Part shown: piece by piece, positions 46,079-54,743 of the stretch
Position numbering within the stretch: the first letter of the stretch is position 1
Layout of the letters: the number at the start of each line of letters is the position of its first letter
Origin: Wocania_A sp965224845
GTDB lineage: Bacteria; Bacteroidota; Bacteroidia; Flavobacteriales; Flavobacteriaceae
DNA: 64,000 nt
NCBI GenBank assembly: GCA_965224845.1
Contig: CBDDAJ010000013.1
Coordinates: forward strand, 124,001 to 188,000
Direction of reading: 5' to 3'
The notes under the pieces: model-generated
Databases searched by the model: none
The model's input: the letters and a program-made list of their open reading frames with translations, nothing else
Told to the model about the DNA's origin: nothing
Made by a program: the position numbers and the translations under genes

Positions 46079-47008
46079 TTAAAGGTTAGGGAGGTCATCT
46101 TGTATATTATTCCAAAAATCAGGATTAAATAGCTTAGCACTACCTATAATAGCGGCATCTTCCATCAAGGTTGATACTTCAATATCTATATCTAAGCCCG
46201 CATTCACAATAGCTTGTTTTAAAACGGGAATAAAAAGATGACCAGCATTGGATATGTTACCACCCATAACAATTAATTCAGGCTGATATTTCTGAAGAAA
46301 AGGAAGCATAAATTGTCCCATATTAGCCCCGAATTCTTCAAAAACCTGTTTAGAATCAATGTTATTAGCTTCAGCTATTGCTTTTACACCTTGTACGCTT
46401 TTTGATGAAATTTCATAATAGCGTTTAATACACCAACGGGTAGAAAAGTAATCATCTCCAATGCCATCTTTAAAGGGCTTGTCCCATAAGCAACCATCTT
46501 TTGGGACTTCGGGATGACTTACCAATGGTATACCATCTTTAATAAAAGCAGAACCAAAGCCGGTACCTAAGGTAAGCGCTATAATTTTATTACAATGCTT
46601 TGCTTTTCCTTGCGCCGATGCCCCTACAGCAAAGGATGTGGCATCATTAAGAAATCTAAAATTTGTTTTTTCTGAGATAAGATACTTTGGTAATGCTTTA
46701 GGAACAGAGACACCAAACAGGTTTTCATATTTATCATTTTCTCCTTCAAATAAGGCAATGCCCTGCTTATAGTTAAAAGGGCCCGGAATAGCAAAGCCTA
46801 TATTTACACTTTGTTTTAATGATGCACTAACAATAGTTTTATTAATGGCTTCGCTCCATTTTTTTAAAATGACATCCTTTTGAGCTTTGTTATCTAACTT
46901 TACAGAAAATGTTGTTTCCGGAATGATAACAAGGTTTTTTAGATCTACAGCAGCACTTGTTACATGACTGCCGCCAATATCTACTCCAATAGCAATTTGA
47001 TTACTCAT
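46079..47008 (-). CDS. ROK-family sugar kinase without the zinc motif
   Basis: The 309-residue protein has the ROK start GVDIGGSHVTSAAVD and the phosphate/sugar block LTLGTGFGSAFI. The CxCGxxGCxE zinc cluster of ordinary ROK proteins is absent; that region reads GCLWDKPFKDGIGDDYFS. There is no N-terminal HTH, so it is a kinase rather than a ROK repressor. In this operon it probably phosphorylates mannose or glucose delivered by the permease. The missing zinc motif does not exclude activity, as some ROK glucokinases lack it. Confidence 0.82.
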   Translation of the reverse strand: MSNQIAIGVDIGGSHVTSAAVDLKNLVIIPETTFSVKLDNKAQKDVILKKWSEAINKTIVSASLKQSVNIGFAIPGPFNYKQGIALFEGENDKYENLFGVSVPKALPKYLISEKTNFRFLNDATSFAVGASAQGKAKHCNKIIALTLGTGFGSAFIKDGIPLVSHPEVPKDGCLWDKPFKDGIGDDYFSTRWCIKRYYEISSKSVQGVKAIAEANNIDSKQVFEEFGANMGQFMLPFLQKYQPELIVMGGNISNAGHLFIPVLKQAIVNAGLDIDIEVSTLMEDAAIIGSAKLFNPDFWNNIQDDLPNL

Positions 47009-47026
47009 TATAATGTTGTTTTTAAT

Positions 47027-47764
47027 TTAAGTCCCTCTTTTTATTTCGATATCATAGGTAAAATAATCTGTACGGTAATAAACGATGTTGTATTCCACAG
47101 GACGTTCTCCAAGATCACATACGAGTCGTTCTCTTTTTAGAATGGGGGTTTCTTCTTTTACACCTAATAGTTTTCCTATTTCTTTTGAAGCTGTAATAGC
47201 ACTTATTTTTTCTTTAGAGGTGGAGACTATAATGTCGTGTTCTTTTTCCAACAATTCATATAGAGGTGTATTGAAATCTTCTTTCCCGGTGATGCCAACC
47301 CTTGGGTGAAAATAGGAGACAGAATATAAGTATTTGGCTTCTTTAGATCCCCGGATTTTTTCTAGTTTCCATATTTCTTTTGGAGGAGAAACGGCTAATG
47401 CATCAATGACCTTAACCGGAGCATTTACTAATGTATTTTGCACCATATAATTAACTACATCAATACCCTGGTTTCGCATTTCCTTGGTAAAGCTAATCCA
47501 GTTGTCTAATCGGGTAGTTATTTTTTTGTGTACTACCTTTGTACCTACTCCTTTTTTACGTTCTACAAGCCCTTCATTAACAAGTGTATTTACAGCTTGT
47601 CTTACCGTATTTCTGGAAACCCCTAATTTTTTTGACAGGGTTACTTCCTTAGGAAGCAGGTTATCTCCATTTTTATATTCTTTTGAAGTGATTAACCTTC
47701 TTAGATATACTTCTATTTGGGCATGAAGGGGAATAGCGCTTTTTTGATCTAATCTAAAATCCAT
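47027..47764 (-). CDS. GntR-family regulator, HutC/UTRA type
   Basis: The 245-residue protein has an N-terminal winged helix (about 1-75: PLHAQIEVYLRRLI, LGVSRNTVRQAVNTLVNEGLVERKKGVGT) and a C-terminal UTRA ligand-binding domain (about 90-245). UTRA domains bind small sugars, often sugar phosphates. It is placed inside the mannoside operon, so it likely represses it until an inducer such as mannose-6-phosphate or a manno-oligosaccharide is bound. Two TATACT direct repeats (47781-47786, 47794-47799) lie just ahead of its start. Confidence 0.9.
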   Translation of the reverse strand: MDFRLDQKSAIPLHAQIEVYLRRLITSKEYKNGDNLLPKEVTLSKKLGVSRNTVRQAVNTLVNEGLVERKKGVGTKVVHKKITTRLDNWISFTKEMRNQGIDVVNYMVQNTLVNAPVKVIDALAVSPPKEIWKLEKIRGSKEAKYLYSVSYFHPRVGITGKEDFNTPLYELLEKEHDIIVSTSKEKISAITASKEIGKLLGVKEETPILKRERLVCDLGERPVEYNIVYYRTDYFTYDIEIKRGT

Positions 47765-47780
47765 ATATTATATTGTTTTG

Positions 47781-47799
47781 TATACTTGCCGAATATACT
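47781..47799. promoter_or_regulatory. Possible operator: TATACT direct repeat ahead of gntR
   Basis: TATACT occurs at 47781-47786 and 47794-47799, 13 bases apart, within the 39 bases between the glycosidase stop and the gntR start. Read on the coding strand this is AGTATA...AGTATA. A role as autoregulatory operator is only inferred from position. Confidence 0.3.
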
Positions 47800-47803
47800 G
47801 CAT

Positions 47804-49096
47804 TTACTTTTGTGATTCGGCCCATGCTTCCAGCATAATAATGGCTTTGTATAATACACCTGCCGAACCTCTGAAGGTGCCTGAACCTTCGGGTTTATTG
47901 TTTACAGTGTACCATTCAAAAAAACCATGGTTTTTAACAACTCTATCTGTCATTGGGAGTAATTGTTCGTAAGCCTCTTTTTCAAAACCATTTTTAATCA
48001 ATTCCTGGATCATACGCCCTCCAAACCAGGTCCAGTCGCCTCCATTTTGGTAACCATAAGGATACATGCCCTTGTTTTCAAAAGCCCAATCCGGATAGGG
48101 GGGATACATTGTTAACCCAATAGAGCCGGCACCAGATGCGTTTACATTGGCAATCATTTTATCTAAAGAAACTTTTATTTGCTCTTTTGTTAATAACCCT
48201 GCTTCTATGGCTATCGCCGTTCCTCCATGATAATAAATTTCATTTTCGTTAAAATCATCTGGATATGGCGATTTTTCCAAATACACATGAGGTATAAATT
48301 TTTGATTTTTTTTATCCCATAAAACATCCATAGTGTTTTTGGCAATACGATTTCGTGTTTTTTTCCATTTTGATCGGGTTTCAGGAATAAGCTCCATCAT
48401 ATTATCCAGAGCTATTATTAGCATGGCATTATCGTAAATATCAACACAGTAATGCGTATCTTCAGTAATATAAACACCCCAGGGATGTGAATGCTGTACA
48501 TCTCCCCAATCTGCTGTTGTTGCTCCATAAATCAATCCAAATTTGTCTGACCACCTATGGTTCATTAGAAACCCCATAGCTTTCTCCATTCGTTCGGCAA
48601 CGGTTAAGTTTCCCACTGGTGTATTTAAAAAATCAGTATGACCAGTTTTCTTAATATATTTATATACAGCTTGTACTAAGGAGGTTTCATGGTCGGTCTC
48701 TACGGTGTTCTTATGTCCGCAATAGTTAGGCTCCAAATCATTGCATATAAACTTGTAGCCTGCTTCTGTATCAATGGCTTTTTCCCTGGGTATAAAGCCA
48801 TCGATAATGTTACCATCTTCGCCTTGTAATCTAAAAAAGACCAATAAATTTTCTTCAAGTTCTTTGGAATCAAAAACTTCAGCTGATAATTCTATAAAAG
48901 TATTATAATCCCGTATCCAAACCTCTCCATAACCATCACCAGCGTTAAAACCTGTTTTAACAACATCTAAAGCGCTTTTTTTTACTTCTTTAAAATTTTT
49001 ATTACTTGTAATTTTATCAATAAGCGCTTTGCTATCTTTTTGTTGGTTGCAACTCACTAATAATATTGCTATAAATAGCCCAAAATATTTTTTCAT
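47804..49096 (-). CDS. Six-hairpin glycosidase-like lipoprotein (MGH1/GH63-like)
   Basis: The 430-residue protein has a lipoprotein signal (AILLVSC) from ATG 49096; ATG 49114 is also in frame but overlaps the preceding stop. The body looks like an (alpha/alpha)6 barrel: GYGEVWIRDYNTFIE, NTVETDHETSLVQAV, GGDWTWFGGRMIQELI and GSGTFRGSAGVLYKAIIML. The IPAMWLRDS block of GH125 is absent. I therefore place it with glucosidase/MGH1/GH63-like enzymes, family not fixed. It most likely trims a residue that caps mannosides, e.g. glucose. It sits in the mannoside operon directly behind GH92. Confidence 0.72.
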   Translation of the reverse strand: MKKYFGLFIAILLVSCNQQKDSKALIDKITSNKNFKEVKKSALDVVKTGFNAGDGYGEVWIRDYNTFIELSAEVFDSKELEENLLVFFRLQGEDGNIIDGFIPREKAIDTEAGYKFICNDLEPNYCGHKNTVETDHETSLVQAVYKYIKKTGHTDFLNTPVGNLTVAERMEKAMGFLMNHRWSDKFGLIYGATTADWGDVQHSHPWGVYITEDTHYCVDIYDNAMLIIALDNMMELIPETRSKWKKTRNRIAKNTMDVLWDKKNQKFIPHVYLEKSPYPDDFNENEIYYHGGTAIAIEAGLLTKEQIKVSLDKMIANVNASGAGSIGLTMYPPYPDWAFENKGMYPYGYQNGGDWTWFGGRMIQELIKNGFEKEAYEQLLPMTDRVVKNHGFFEWYTVNNKPEGSGTFRGSAGVLYKAIIMLEAWAESQK

Positions 49097-49100
49097 AGTT

Positions 49101-51494
49101 TTATTTTTCTTCATTTGACATTGATGGCGGCATTTGTTCTATACCCCATTCTTTATTTGGTTCCGGCCCCATGGTAAAAGATAAGGTGCCTCCTTTAACA
49201 ATTTCGTTTCTATACATCCAGTTGTTTATAATAGCAGCCCCATTAAAGCTTGCAGCTTGTACGTAGGGGTGATCGGGGTGTTGATTTCTAGTTTCGATCA
49301 CTAAATCTTCGCCTGGATAATATTTGTTATCTAATTGAATGGTGATTTTATTGAATAGCGGGCTTCCAAATTGAAATGATGGGTTTGCAGAAGCATGACC
49401 TTGAACATCAAATAATCCTATGGAAGCCATCACGTACCATGCTCCTAACTGCCCTTGATCTTCGTCTTGCCCTATACCGTATCCGTGTAAAGGATCAGTA
49501 CCATAAAATTCGTTACAGATGGTTCGTGTCCATTTTTGTGTTAACCAGGGTTTACCAGAATAATTAAACAACCAGGCATTGTGCAAGCAAGGTTGATTAC
49601 CGTGATTATATAATTTTTCTACTCCGGAAAAACTGTGTATTTCTTCAGCCCCTCCGCCAAACATACTTTTTTGTGCATTGCTGAACATAGTTTCTAAACG
49701 TTCATTAAATAATGGTTTACCAATCAACTCTATTAAACCTGCGGGGTCATGAGGGACATACCAGGTAAACTGATATGCATTTCCTTCCTGAAAACCATCC
49801 CAAGCTCGCATGGGGTCAAAATCTTTTATGAATTTTCCATTTTCCAGCTTAGGTCTAATGAATTTTGTTTCCGGATCAAAAAGGTTTTTATAATAATGGG
49901 CTAGTTTTGTAAGTTTATTATAATTAGCATCATCTTTCATGGCTTTTGCCATTTGCGCCACAGCATAAGAGCTATAGCTGTATTCTAAGGTATGTGATGC
50001 TCCAAAATTAAAAACCCACCCATTGGATATGATGGTATCTTTATAGGGAACATATTTCTCTTTTATAAAATAGGCCAAATCGTATTTCCCATTTCCCAGA
50101 TTACGCCCGTTATATTCAAGTTCATTCTTTAAAGCAGCCTTATATCCCGTTTTTATATCAAAATCGCGAATGCCCACATTGTATGCAGATGCTAATAATA
50201 AACCTTGAAAATTGGTTTGTACTCCATTGGTAAAAACACCATTGGCCACTCCATCATGTAACCATCCTCTATCTTTGTAAAAATCAATATTAGATTGGAT
50301 ATAAGAACTAAAATAATCAGGGTAGGCGAGGGCCCATACCTGACTTAAGTTCCAAAAGCCGCCCCAAATCCCATCGGTGTTAAAGTGCTCGTATTTGGGA
50401 TGCCCTTTTGAGTCTAATGGCGTTTTGCCAATGTTCCCATCGGTAAGGGGGTAATCCCCATTTATATCACTGGATAAACCCCTTCCTAGTAAAGCGTGGT
50501 ACAATCCGGTGTAAAATTTAATCCTATCTTCTTTCTTGCCTCCTTCTACAACAATTTTGTTTAGCTTTTCGTTCCAAATAGTTTTAGATGCGTTTTTAAC
50601 GGTATCAAAGTTTTTTCCTTTGGATTCTTTTTTTAGGTTAAGACGTGCATTGGCAATAGATGTATAACTTAGGCCCGTTTGTATTTCCAGAACCTCATCT
50701 TGTGCCATTGAAAAAGAAAGGTATAACCCATTATTAGTTCCTTTTGTGCTTTTAGCACCCTGTTGTTGTAAGGTGTCAACAAAACGTCCTGTTTTAATAG
50801 GTGTTTTATTTACTTGGGCAACAAAATACATTTTTACGCTTTTACCTGGATCACAAAACTTAGCGTATTCCGGATTTGTTTCAATATAACCTTCTATTTC
50901 ATTATTACTTAGCAGTTGAGCATAAGCATTGGTGACGTCACTGCTTTCTCCTTGTTTGTGCCCTATATCTATGATTAAATGAGCTTCCTCTGTTTCCGGA
51001 AATGTATAACGCTGATATCCCACTCTTTCTGTGGCCGTTAGTTCTGCTTTGATATTATAGTCTGTAAGATGAACGCTATAATATCCAGCTTCGGCCTGCT
51101 CTGTAGATTTATTAAACCTGGATCGATATCCTTTATCAGGATCATCTAAAGATCCAGGAATGGTTTTTAGAGCTCCAATGGTAGGCATGAAAACCAATCC
51201 ACCGATTTGGAACTCATGGAAATGTCCAAAGCCTTCAATTGAAGTATGGCGGTTATCATAACCTGTGGGGCCCCATCCTCCCTGGCTGTTATAGGCATTA
51301 GTATGCGGTGCTAGTTTTGCCATTCCAAACGGGCGGGCTGCCGGGGTGTAAAAAAACCAGCGCCCGTGTACAGAGCCAATTTGAGGATCTACATATTGAG
51401 TAAGGTCATGCAATGGTTTTTCTTTTGGGTTTTTATTATCCTTGCAGCTTACAAAGCTCAAAAGAACTATAAATATGAGTATTGAATATTTCAT
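49101..51494 (-). CDS. GH92 alpha-mannosidase, lipoprotein
   Basis: The 797-residue protein has a lipobox signal (LLSFVSC). GH92 marks are YVDPQIGSVHGRWFF near the N-terminus, DGIWGGFWNLSQVW, and GQDEDQGQLGAWYVMASIG near residue 680 with the acid Asp/Glu group that holds the general base and coordinates calcium. GH92 are exo-acting alpha-mannosidases (mostly alpha-1,2, some alpha-1,3/1,4/1,6), acting on high-mannose N-glycans or mannan. Size is normal. Linkage specificity cannot be told by eye. Confidence 0.93.
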   Translation of the reverse strand: MKYSILIFIVLLSFVSCKDNKNPKEKPLHDLTQYVDPQIGSVHGRWFFYTPAARPFGMAKLAPHTNAYNSQGGWGPTGYDNRHTSIEGFGHFHEFQIGGLVFMPTIGALKTIPGSLDDPDKGYRSRFNKSTEQAEAGYYSVHLTDYNIKAELTATERVGYQRYTFPETEEAHLIIDIGHKQGESSDVTNAYAQLLSNNEIEGYIETNPEYAKFCDPGKSVKMYFVAQVNKTPIKTGRFVDTLQQQGAKSTKGTNNGLYLSFSMAQDEVLEIQTGLSYTSIANARLNLKKESKGKNFDTVKNASKTIWNEKLNKIVVEGGKKEDRIKFYTGLYHALLGRGLSSDINGDYPLTDGNIGKTPLDSKGHPKYEHFNTDGIWGGFWNLSQVWALAYPDYFSSYIQSNIDFYKDRGWLHDGVANGVFTNGVQTNFQGLLLASAYNVGIRDFDIKTGYKAALKNELEYNGRNLGNGKYDLAYFIKEKYVPYKDTIISNGWVFNFGASHTLEYSYSSYAVAQMAKAMKDDANYNKLTKLAHYYKNLFDPETKFIRPKLENGKFIKDFDPMRAWDGFQEGNAYQFTWYVPHDPAGLIELIGKPLFNERLETMFSNAQKSMFGGGAEEIHSFSGVEKLYNHGNQPCLHNAWLFNYSGKPWLTQKWTRTICNEFYGTDPLHGYGIGQDEDQGQLGAWYVMASIGLFDVQGHASANPSFQFGSPLFNKITIQLDNKYYPGEDLVIETRNQHPDHPYVQAASFNGAAIINNWMYRNEIVKGGTLSFTMGPEPNKEWGIEQMPPSMSNEEK

Positions 51495-51502
51495 TTTGTA
51501 AT

Positions 51503-54500
51503 TTATTTTGGACTTTTAGGTAAAGCGTTTACACCCCATGCTTTATTGGGTTTAGAACCCATTATTAATTCTAATTTTCCACCCTTTAAAAGTTCTTTGG
51601 AGGAAAACCAGAAATTTTTTAGTTCTTTCCCGTTTAATGTTGCACTTTGTACATATTTATTATTGAATGATGTGTTTTTTGCTATTATGGTAAATGTTTT
51701 TCCACGGCCGTATCTATTCCCTAAGTCTATTACTGTTTTTTTATATAATGGACTTCCAATTTCATATATAGGTTTAGTTCTTGTACCGCCATCGGTTTGA
51801 AACAAACCTAATGAAGACATTAAAAACCACCCACTCATTTGCCCCTGATCTTCGTCTCCCAGATAAGCATTAGAAATACCATAACCATAAAACCTATCTA
51901 AAATATCCCGATTCCATTTTTGAGTTAACCACGGTTTTTTAACCCAGTTAAATAAGAATGAGAAATGCATGGACTGTTGGTTCCCTTGTATTACCGGGAA
52001 GTCCCAATACTTTTCGTTTGGGGCGTTATACCTCCAATTACGACTTATATTAAAGCCGTCGTCCAATCGTTTAGCAAATTCTTCATTTCCAATTATTTTG
52101 GCCAGGGCAGGAATATCTTGCGGCACAAAAAAAGTAAGTTGCCAAGCGTTTCCTTCTACATACTGGTGATTACCTCCACTGGTAATGGGATCAAAATTTT
52201 TGAACCAGGTATTGTCAGAATGTTTTAATCTGGCGAAACCAGTAGTATAATCAATAGCATTTTTCCACCAATATGCTCGATCTATAAAGGCATTATATGC
52301 CTTTTTTTTACCTAGTGATTTTGCGAATTGAGACACTGCAAAATCATCAAAGGCATATTCCATGGTATTAGAAAAGCGACCTTTATTATAAGGGACATAC
52401 TTATGCTTTAAATACGTAGCCAGGTCTCTGTTTCCGGCATAACCATTTCCTATTTGTTCTCCTATTGTAGTTTGCATTTTGTAGGTGGCTTCAAAGGCTT
52501 TGCTGGCATCATAATCTCTTATGCCCATTTGGTAGGCACTTACAATTAAAGGGATTTCATGTTCGGCTACCATTACAGGAATATATTCCATACCTGCAGG
52601 CCCTTTAGCCAACCACCCATGAGCATCATACATAGCCAATTGAGATTTAACCCACTTTGAGGACCATTCTGGAGTCACTAAATTCCAAAATTGATTGAGA
52701 TTCCAAAAGGTATTCCAAAAAGCATCACAACCTAAGGCAACATCTTTTGGGTTTTTTAGCTTTTGTTTCTTTTCTGTAGCATCTATCCAGCTTCCATCTA
52801 CATCACTAAATATGTTTCTACTAACCAGTGCCCTGTACATATTGGAGTAAAATCTGGTTTTCTCCAATTTATTGTCACTGGTAATTAAAACTCGCTGCAG
52901 TAAATTTTCCCAGGTTTTTTCTTGGTTTTCTCTAACTTTTTCAAAGCTCCAATTAAAAGGCTTTACTATTTCTTCTTGTAGATTTAAATTGGCATTTTCT
53001 ATACTTACATAAGAGATACCTGTTCTGGTTTGTACTGTTTGATTTTCAGAAGTATCAAATTCAATAAAAGCGACAATATCATCTGGGTTTTCCATTGTAA
53101 ATTTAGAAGAATAACTAATATTGCTTGTGGGGTTTTTATCGTTATTTTTTATTTCTGACCAAACTCCAAAATCTTTTATTGGCTGATCAAATTCCATTAC
53201 AAAATGAACAGTATATTCTTGTTTTATATCATCCCATGCTCTTTTTTCATTTCCATTTTCTACCATTTTACTTCTGTAATATTGCTCGCCCCAAATAGAT
53301 TCGGATATGTGTTTGCTATAACCTACAACTTTATAATCGTTAATTTTTTCGAAATGCGCTTCCTGAATATGATACGTGTATTCAGAAGGTATTTTAAGAT
53401 CTACTAATATCCGTGAATTAGGAATGTTTTTTGGGTAGGTATAACGTTGGAAGCTACATCTTGTGGTAGCAGTGAGTTCTGCTTTTATATTATAATCACT
53501 CAATAGCACAGAGTAATAACCCAATGGGGCTTTTTCTGTTGTTTTGTCTATACGGGAGCGGTATCCCATATCAGGTTCTCCCTGATTTCCAACTTTTGTA
53601 ATGAGCGTACCATTTGTTGGGAATGTTCCCAGTCCGGCCATGGTCCATTCATGAATATGACTGAAGGTTCCAACACTTTCAAAGGAAGGTTGATAGCCAG
53701 CTTGCCAGCCTTTATTTTGATTATCAGGAGAAATTTTAACCATACCAAATGGCATCCAGGGTCCAGGTGCTATCATCCATCTGGAATGACCAGTTCCTAT
53801 TTTGGTATCCACATAATCTACAAGTTGATTACGTTTTTGTGGAGCTCTTTGAATTTTTCCTTCCTGAATACTTTTTCCATCTACAAGAATCTTATAGCGA
53901 CTTATTTTTGAAGTTCTTACTGCTGGCATGGGTACTTCTAAAATTTGTATTCCGTGTTCTATGATTTTTTCAAATACTTTTTTACCGTCTAATGCTACTT
54001 CTAACTTAGGCGTCTCTTTTAAATGTTGTATTTCCAAAAGTAGCGGCTGTATTCTTAATAGACCTGTTTCTAATTCATAATTAGCCGGTTTTATATCTTT
54101 TATAAATATATTTTTAGGAGCGATCAAATGGGTTTGATTTGGAGCTTCTAGTCTAATCTGGTCAAAAACTAACCAACTGCCTTCTAGAGAAGTTAATTGA
54201 ATTTCATTACCGCCTTCATTTATTAGATCGGGATTGATGCTTATTTCTATTTTTTGTTCTTCACTGCCATTTGTTTTTCCTTTTAGGGCATCTGGATTTT
54301 TTCCTTTCTTTAGTTTAAATTTCCACGAGGTTCCATTAAGCGACACTTTAAATAAAGGAGGTTTTTCTAAACTACAATCTGCAATATCTATAAGAAGTTT
54401 CCAATTACCTTTCTTTGGTTTTTTAGTAATACCAAAAAGTATATTTAGCTGATGAGGGCGTATCCCTGCCAATCCTGATGTTCCGCCCCAATAATCCATA

Positions 54501-54730
54501 GCCCCAGGCAAAACATAGGGAAAATCTTTGTTGGTCTTGGAGTGGCCAATAACAAAACTGCGGTCTTCCCATCCAAAATCATTTTCAAGAAACTTATCAT
54601 AACTTGAGGGAGCTAATGCAAATTCGTTACTACTATTATCAGACTCACCTATTTTCCATAGTATTTTTTGTGCACAAGCGTAGTTTGATATTATACCGAG
54701 TATCAGTAAGAGGATTATTTTTTTTCTCAT
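51503..54730 (-). CDS. GH92 alpha-mannosidase with N-terminal PL4-domain-III-like beta sandwich
   Basis: The 1075-residue protein starts at ATG 54730, giving a Sec signal (MRKKIILLLILGIISNYACAQ). Residues about 25-200 look like a rhamnogalacturonan-lyase domain III-type jelly roll (ILWKIGESDNSSNEF, LVFDQIRLE), a likely carbohydrate-binding module. The GH92 core follows from about 310 (YVDTKIGTGHSRWMI, GDEDQGQMSGWFLMSSLG). Longer than a plain GH92 by about 300 residues. It stands directly behind the isomerase gene with 13 bases between and 8 bases before the next GH92, so all are cotranscribed. Confidence 0.9.
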   Translation of the reverse strand: MRKKIILLLILGIISNYACAQKILWKIGESDNSSNEFALAPSSYDKFLENDFGWEDRSFVIGHSKTNKDFPYVLPGAMDYWGGTSGLAGIRPHQLNILFGITKKPKKGNWKLLIDIADCSLEKPPLFKVSLNGTSWKFKLKKGKNPDALKGKTNGSEEQKIEISINPDLINEGGNEIQLTSLEGSWLVFDQIRLEAPNQTHLIAPKNIFIKDIKPANYELETGLLRIQPLLLEIQHLKETPKLEVALDGKKVFEKIIEHGIQILEVPMPAVRTSKISRYKILVDGKSIQEGKIQRAPQKRNQLVDYVDTKIGTGHSRWMIAPGPWMPFGMVKISPDNQNKGWQAGYQPSFESVGTFSHIHEWTMAGLGTFPTNGTLITKVGNQGEPDMGYRSRIDKTTEKAPLGYYSVLLSDYNIKAELTATTRCSFQRYTYPKNIPNSRILVDLKIPSEYTYHIQEAHFEKINDYKVVGYSKHISESIWGEQYYRSKMVENGNEKRAWDDIKQEYTVHFVMEFDQPIKDFGVWSEIKNNDKNPTSNISYSSKFTMENPDDIVAFIEFDTSENQTVQTRTGISYVSIENANLNLQEEIVKPFNWSFEKVRENQEKTWENLLQRVLITSDNKLEKTRFYSNMYRALVSRNIFSDVDGSWIDATEKKQKLKNPKDVALGCDAFWNTFWNLNQFWNLVTPEWSSKWVKSQLAMYDAHGWLAKGPAGMEYIPVMVAEHEIPLIVSAYQMGIRDYDASKAFEATYKMQTTIGEQIGNGYAGNRDLATYLKHKYVPYNKGRFSNTMEYAFDDFAVSQFAKSLGKKKAYNAFIDRAYWWKNAIDYTTGFARLKHSDNTWFKNFDPITSGGNHQYVEGNAWQLTFFVPQDIPALAKIIGNEEFAKRLDDGFNISRNWRYNAPNEKYWDFPVIQGNQQSMHFSFLFNWVKKPWLTQKWNRDILDRFYGYGISNAYLGDEDQGQMSGWFLMSSLGLFQTDGGTRTKPIYEIGSPLYKKTVIDLGNRYGRGKTFTIIAKNTSFNNKYVQSATLNGKELKNFWFSSKELLKGGKLELIMGSKPNKAWGVNALPKSPK

Positions 54731-54743
54731 AGTGCTAATGCGT

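Noticed and set aside
47804..49096. GH125 alpha-1,6-mannosidase
   Set aside because: The GH125 block IPAMWLRDS is absent; the sequence instead fits the six-hairpin glucosidase group.
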